Below, one piece after another: positions 6,936 to 9,437 of a stretch of DNA of 9,437 nucleotides; the first letter of the stretch is position 1, and the number at the start of each line of letters is the position of its first letter. The position numbers and the translations under genes are program-made. Source of the DNA: Ruminococcus sp. UBA7013 (GTDB lineage: Bacteria; Bacillota; Clostridia; Oscillospirales; Ruminococcaceae); contig DJXD01000067.1 in the NCBI GenBank assembly GCA_002449585.1, forward strand, positions 1 to 9,437, read 5' to 3'. Below the pieces are notes generated by a model. That model saw nothing but the letters and a program-made list of their open reading frames with translations. It had not been told where the DNA came from and searched no databases.

Positions 6936-6991
6936 TCCCTTTACAATAATAGAATACGAAAACGGTTTCTGAAAAATGGGGTTGGAATAAA
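6936..6991 (-). repeat. Repeat copy R2
   Basis: Read on the minus strand this copy contains ATTCCAACCCC, then CGTATTCTATTATTGTAAAGG. It shares TTCCAACCCC and CGTATTCTAT with R3 at the same spacing, and its translation (YSNPIFQKPFSYSIIVK) resembles that of R3 (DSNPDFVICSAYSIVR). It sits between the terminator at 7018 and R1. Confidence 0.65.
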
Positions 6992-7017
6992 AAATTTTTA
7001 AAACTTTTTTCAAAATC

Positions 7018-7053
7018 AAAAAGGCACTGTACTCATGTGTACAATGGCCTTTT
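7018..7053. terminator. Terminator after the Tyr/Trp-rich gene
   Basis: AAAAGGC plus CACTGTAC on one arm pairs with GTACAATG plus GCCTTTT on the other, about 15 pairs with one G-U, around a short loop. It starts three bases beyond the stop codon at 7057-7059 and has a T-run on both strands, so it could serve either direction. Confidence 0.82.
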
Positions 7054-7056
7054 GCT

Positions 7057-7476
7057 TTATGGTAATTCTTCATAATCAAAATACCAGTATTCTGAGAGTT
7101 CGCTGGTATCTTCCTCTTCTTCCGGTTCGTATGGGTCATCGATGCATTCTTCCTGACCATAAGAATAGTAATCATAGTAAGCAGGATGATTCTGCCAGTT
7201 TCTCCAACTGTAACCATACCAGTTTTCTGTTGTTTCCTGACTTTCGATAGTATTGTCATGATACCAGTTATCCCAGTTGTCCCACATATCCCAATTCCAA
7301 TCATTTTCGGAATTTTCTGCTGTTTCACATTCATCATTATCATGATACCAGTCTCCCCGGAAATTCCAGTTTTCGGAACAGTCTGCTGTTTCATATTCTT
7401 CGTCATAGCCGTACCAATTTCCCCAATTTTCATAGTTCCATTCTGACGATTGTTGTTCAGAAGGTTCTTCCGGTAT
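7057..7476 (-). pseudogene. Tyr/Trp-rich acidic C-terminal half after an in-frame TAG
   Basis: The frame continues without a break from the TAG at 7477-7479 to TAA at 7057-7059, about 139 codons. It is extremely rich in Trp, Tyr, Asn, Asp and Glu, with repeating islands such as NWGNWYGYDEEYETAD, FRGDWYHDNDECETAEN, MWDNWDNWYHDN and TTENWYGYSWRNW, then a Tyr/acid tail ending YWYFDYEELP. The islands resemble those of the Trp-rich gene at 6114-6737, so the two are probably paralogues. An ATG at 7287 exists inside the repeats but has no ribosome binding site. I read this as the second half of a gene broken by a nonsense mutation; read-through would restore it. A terminator follows directly. Function unknown. 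Confidence 0.6.
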
Positions 7477-7773
7477 CTAAACAGTGGTTTCAGTCTGAAC
7501 AGATATATTTACTGTGGTTTCTGGTGATGTTTCCTGAACTGGTGCAGATGTTTCCTGTGGCACATCCGCAGAAACGGGGATTTCTTCCTGAACTGTCGCT
7601 TTTTGTTCTGGAGTACTGGATTCGGGGACAGTCGTTTCAGGGATTGTTTCAGAAGTTGTATCCGGAATATTTGTTTCTGTTTCGGACTGCACTTTTTCTG
7701 GTAACGGCTCATTGGTGTGATACTGTTCAACGGCTGCATTTAAATCTGCATAAGCTGCCATTTCCTGTTCCAA
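7477..7773 (-). pseudogene. Thr/Pro/Glu-rich N-terminal half, joined to a sigma-I relic
   Basis: The frame opens after TGA 7789-7791 and runs to TAG 7477-7479. Candidate starts are TTG 7773 and ATG 7761, neither with a clear ribosome binding site. It begins with a helical stretch (SELEQEMAAYADLNAAVEQYH), followed by a long Ser/Thr/Pro/Glu/Val linker (repeats such as TTSETIPETTVPESSTPE and QETSAPVQETSPETT) of the kind that joins a surface domain to a membrane or wall. There is no signal peptide or membrane helix in what remains, so the original N-terminus is missing. Together with the next segment it formed one long protein. The upstream neighbour in another frame is a sigma-I fragment, suggesting a deletion that removed the 3' end of the sigma gene and the start of this gene. 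Confidence 0.55.
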
Positions 7774-7774
7774 T

Positions 7775-7951
7775 TCAGAACGAACCTTTCAAACGGGAAT
7801 AATTCTGAATTGCTTCATAGAATGCAAACATAGCAATACTGAGTTCATCATCGGAAGCATCCGGAGGATGTTTCAGATCTCTTACTATAGAATACGCAGA
7901 ACAGATGACAAAATCGGGGTTGGAATCAAAAATGATGTGATTTTTGCAATA
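7775..7951 (-). pseudogene. Sigma-I (RsgI partner) region 2 fragment
   Basis: The frame from about 7951 to TGA 7775-7777 reads SNPDFVICSAYSIVRDL, then a short turn and DDELSIAMFAFYEAIQNYSR-LKGSF. SigI-type sigma factors have the same succession: an N-x-(E/D)FI..CA helix, then SDDE.SIAL.AF.EAI..Y...KGSF, which is their region 2. The match stops at GSF, exactly where SigI continues to F..A...I.RR.IDY. About 60 aa of a roughly 240-aa protein remain. There is no start codon in frame and the predicted transcript start (about 7944) falls within it, so it cannot be expressed as a sigma factor. In clostridia SigI/RsgI pairs sense extracellular polysaccharide and control cellulosome genes, which suits a dockerin-bearing genome. 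The family call is from motif memory. Confidence 0.55.
7877..7930 (-). repeat. Repeat copy R3 (inside the sigma-I relic)
   Basis: Read on the minus strand it contains GATTCCAACCCCGATTTTGTC, later CGTATTCTATAGTAAGAGAT. It shares TTCCAACCCC and CGTATTCTAT at the same spacing with R2, and the closing GTAAGAGA with R1. It lies just downstream of the consensus promoter at 7951-7979. Confidence 0.65.
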
Positions 7952-7979
7952 TTATAGCATGAAATACGGAGAATGTCAA
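7951..7979 (-). promoter_or_regulatory. Perfect consensus sigma-A promoter ahead of the sigma-I relic
   Basis: On the minus strand TTGACA (7974-7979), a 17-base spacer and TATAAT (7951-7956) match the consensus in all twelve positions. The start should lie near 7944. The downstream genes are broken, so any transcript would be largely non-coding until the ORFs at 7773 and below. A TGACAT operator (8000-8012) lies 20 bases upstream of the -35 box. Confidence 0.8.
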
Positions 7980-7999
7980 TAGAAAAATGAAAATTTTAA

Positions 8000-8012
8000 T
8001 GACATAATGTCA
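8000..8012. promoter_or_regulatory. TetR-type operator, copy 1
   Basis: TGACAT-A-ATGTCA is a perfect 13-base palindrome. It lies between the divergent promoters, 20 bases from the minus-strand -35 box, and matches the two copies at the flavin-reductase promoter. It may let the TetR protein act on the leftward promoter too. Confidence 0.6.
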
Positions 8013-8124
8013 GAATAAATGTTTGAACTCCTTTAAAATATATTTTTATTTTCATCAAGTTCGTTGAAATAAACAAAATAATTTAAATAAAATTGTACAA
8101 TATGCTGATTTTGTATAATTGGTA
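8013..8124. other. AT-rich spacer between divergent transcripts
   Basis: This stretch is very A/T rich and holds no plausible gene. A small ATTGTACAAT palindrome (about 8093-8102) and a second TATAAT-like box (about 8114-8119) are visible but are not paired with a good -35 box. Confidence 0.5.
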
Positions 8125-8153
8125 TTGACATTATGTCAGAGATAAGATATAAT
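8125..8153 (+). promoter_or_regulatory. Promoter of the flavin-reductase/TetR operon
   Basis: TTGACA (8125-8130), 17 bases, and TATAAT (8148-8153) match the sigma-A consensus exactly. The -35 box is part of the operator palindrome at 8126-8138, and a third operator copy covers the start region, an arrangement typical of repression by steric block. Confidence 0.85.
8126..8138. promoter_or_regulatory. TetR-type operator, copy 2
   Basis: TGACAT-T-ATGTCA, a perfect 13-base palindrome, overlaps the -35 box of the operon promoter. It is the likely primary site for autorepression by the TetR protein encoded at 8754. Confidence 0.72.
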
Positions 8154-8161
8154 ATCAATAA

Positions 8162-8174
8162 TGACACAATGTCA
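8162..8174. promoter_or_regulatory. TetR-type operator, copy 3
   Basis: TGACAC-A-ATGTCA has one mismatch to the palindrome. It lies just after the predicted transcription start and before the ribosome binding site, 36 bases (centre to centre) from copy 2. Confidence 0.65.
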
Positions 8175-8197
8175 GAATAAAACAAGGAGCGATGCAT

Positions 8198-8752
8198 ATG
8201 AAGAAGAATATTGGTTCAAAACTAGCACTCTATCCAACACCTATAACAGTGATTGGTGCAATGAATGGAGAGAAGCCTACATGGACTCTGGTAGCACATG
8301 TTGGCATTATCGGACATGACTGTGTATTGGTCAGCCTTGCAGAACCGCATTTTATCAATCATCTGATTAAAGAAAATCAAAAACTGTCTATCAATCTTGT
8401 AACAGAAGAAATGCTTCTGGAAGCAGATATTTCTGGTTCTGTCAGTGGAGCAAAAGAAGATAAATCCGGTCTGTTTGCGTATGAAACCGGAGAAAATGGA
8501 ACACCTGTTATCAGCTCTGCACCTCTGACAATGGAATGCACTGTCGCAGATATTTACAAAACCCCTAATTTTGAGAGTTTTATCTGCACAATTGATCATA
8601 CCTATGTCGAAGAAAATTGCCTTGATGAACATGGAAAAATTGATTATGGCAGACTGAAACCGGTTCTGTTTGAATTTCCGGCTTATCAGTATCTGCGTAC
8701 TGGTGAGGTGATTGGAAAGTGCCTGTCATTCAGAAAAAAGGAGGAAATATGA
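8198..8752 (+). CDS. Flavin reductase-like (FMN-binding split barrel) protein
   Basis: Proteins of this family bind FMN in a split beta-barrel and often reduce flavins or small substrates with NAD(P)H. The start is taken at ATG 8198 because AAGGAG (8184-8189) lies eight bases before it; the ATG at 8192 is only two bases from that site. The 184-aa product, MKKNIGSKLALYPTPITVIGA onward, shows the usual order: an N-terminal strand with YPTP.TVIGA, a THV-like segment (TLVAHVGIIGHDCVLVSL), the helix with H.IN.LIKENQKLSINLVTEEML, and a late GKIDYGRLKPVLFE...YLRTGEVIGKC motif found in the flavin-reductase/flavoredoxin branch. No signal peptide, so it should be cytosolic. It is the first gene of an operon with a TetR gene that starts two bases after its stop. 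The substrate is not predictable from sequence. Confidence 0.88.
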   Translation: MKKNIGSKLALYPTPITVIGAMNGEKPTWTLVAHVGIIGHDCVLVSLAEPHFINHLIKENQKLSINLVTEEMLLEADISGSVSGAKEDKSGLFAYETGENGTPVISSAPLTMECTVADIYKTPNFESFICTIDHTYVEENCLDEHGKIDYGRLKPVLFEFPAYQYLRTGEVIGKCLSFRKKEEI

Positions 8753-8753
8753 T

Positions 8754-9380
8754 ATGCCGAAGGGTTCACCAGAACTGACCGCTTCACGCCGTGAGGAAAT
8801 TATTAATGCCTGTGAACAGCTTTATCAGACCATGAGTTTCAAGGAGATTACTATCAAGGAAATCGGAGCAGTCACTTCATTCACAAGAACATCGATTTAT
8901 AACTATTTTCAAACGAAAGAAGAAATCTTCCTTGCACTGATGCAGAGAGAATATGATTTATGGGTTGCTGATTTGCAAAAACTTGTAAAAGATAACGAAA
9001 CGCTTTCTTCTGATGAGCTGGCGAAAGCTCTTGCCTATTCTCTTGCCAGACGTGAACAGCTCCTGAAACTGCTTGCGATGAATCATTATGATATGGAAGC
9101 AAATTCCCGTCCTGAAAATCTCACAGAATTTAAAATTTCTTACGGTGCATCATTAAACGCCGTTCGGAGCTGTCTTGATAAATTCTGTTCTTATATGAAA
9201 GATGAAGAAAAAACAGAGTTTATTTTTGTATTCTTTCCGTTTCTGTTCGGAGTTTATCCGTATACTGTTGCAACAGAAAAACAGCTTACTGCAATGAAAC
9301 AGGCAAATATTAAATTTGTCAAACTGAGTATATTTGATATTGTCTATCTCTGCGTGAAAAATCTGCTTGCAAAATATTAA
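8754..9380 (+). CDS. TetR/AcrR-family transcriptional regulator
   Basis: The 208-aa product is a one-component repressor: an N-terminal helix-turn-helix and a C-terminal ligand/dimer domain. ATG 8754 is chosen because AAAGGAGG lies about ten bases upstream and MPKGSPELTASRREEIINAC is a normal TetR start; the longer frame from 8712 would begin inside the reductase gene. The HTH is at about residues 28-48 (FKEITIKEIGAVTSFTRTSIYNYF, followed by TKEEIFLALM), matching the TetR signature. The C-terminal part is helical with a hydrophobic helix (FVFFPFLFGVYPYTV, about 163-177) likely lining the ligand pocket or dimer face. Three palindromes around the upstream promoter, one on the -35 box, are its likely operators, so it should autoregulate this operon. 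The inducer is unknown. Confidence 0.93.
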   Translation: MPKGSPELTASRREEIINACEQLYQTMSFKEITIKEIGAVTSFTRTSIYNYFQTKEEIFLALMQREYDLWVADLQKLVKDNETLSSDELAKALAYSLARREQLLKLLAMNHYDMEANSRPENLTEFKISYGASLNAVRSCLDKFCSYMKDEEKTEFIFVFFPFLFGVYPYTVATEKQLTAMKQANIKFVKLSIFDIVYLCVKNLLAKY

Positions 9381-9404
9381 TCGAAATTGATTGGAGAAAA
9401 AAAT

Positions 9405-9437
9405 ATGCTTTGTAACGTGAGTTCGATGGAAAAAATC
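9405..9437 (+). CDS. Start of a third operon gene, cut by the window edge
   Basis: ATG 9405 follows TTGGAG by eight bases and begins 24 bases after the TetR stop. Only eleven codons are visible (MLCNVSSMEKI), too few to name a family. Position suggests it belongs to the TetR-controlled operon. Confidence 0.5.
   Translation, partial: MLCNVSSMEKI

Noticed and set aside
6858..7433. 191-codon Met/Ile-rich minus-strand open frame
   Set aside because: It overlaps the Tyr/Trp-rich frame, the terminator and repeats R1 and R2, and is compositionally a frame shadow.

Overview
The window looks like a low-GC Firmicutes chromosome, most likely Ruminococcus or a close relative (Oscillospiraceae). The best clues are a secreted CotH-type protein with a C-terminal dockerin-like segment, a class C sortase next to an LPXTG pilin-like protein, and a relic resembling an RsgI-partner sigma-I factor. 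The genus is inferred from gene content only.

Layout. (1) 1-1740, plus strand: the 3' part of a class C sortase and an LPQTG-anchored Cna-B protein, ended by a hairpin terminator; this is the tail of a pilus locus. (2) 1741-3152: a relic of a membrane-protein N-terminus, then a 368-aa ORF (2046-3152) whose two internal segments resemble each other and faintly recall ArdA-type antirestriction proteins. (3) 3230-3266: a bidirectional terminator between convergent genes. (4) 3294-5537, minus strand: secreted Ig/CotH-kinase/dockerin-like protein. (5) About 5621-5820, minus strand: a compact element with no protein, made of a consensus promoter, a start-proximal hairpin and a structured RNA whose 3' end looks like the right-end omega-RNA of IS200/IS605 TnpB elements. 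It appears inserted in the end of the next gene. (6) 5802-7951, minus strand: two neighbouring genes for acidic, Trp/Tyr-rich repetitive proteins. Each is broken by one in-frame stop (TGA at 6114, TAG at 7477) beyond which the same composition continues. The second is preceded by a fragment of sigma-I region 2 directly behind a perfect consensus promoter. Three diverged copies of a ~55-bp sequence (R1-R3) lie upstream of these genes. (7) 8000-9437, plus strand: a self-contained regulon with three copies of a TGACAT-N-ATGTCA operator, a consensus promoter overlapping one copy, a flavin-reductase-like protein, a TetR regulator and the first codons of a third gene.

How it fits together: the sortase would anchor the LPQTG protein in the wall. 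The TetR protein probably represses its own operon through the palindromes. The middle of the window (5.6-8.0 kb) is a decaying accessory region in which a sigma-I/secreted-protein module was duplicated, partly deleted and hit by a minimal IS605-like element. The most unusual items are the protein-less omega-RNA-like unit, the sigma-I fusion relic and the paired stop-interrupted Trp-rich genes.
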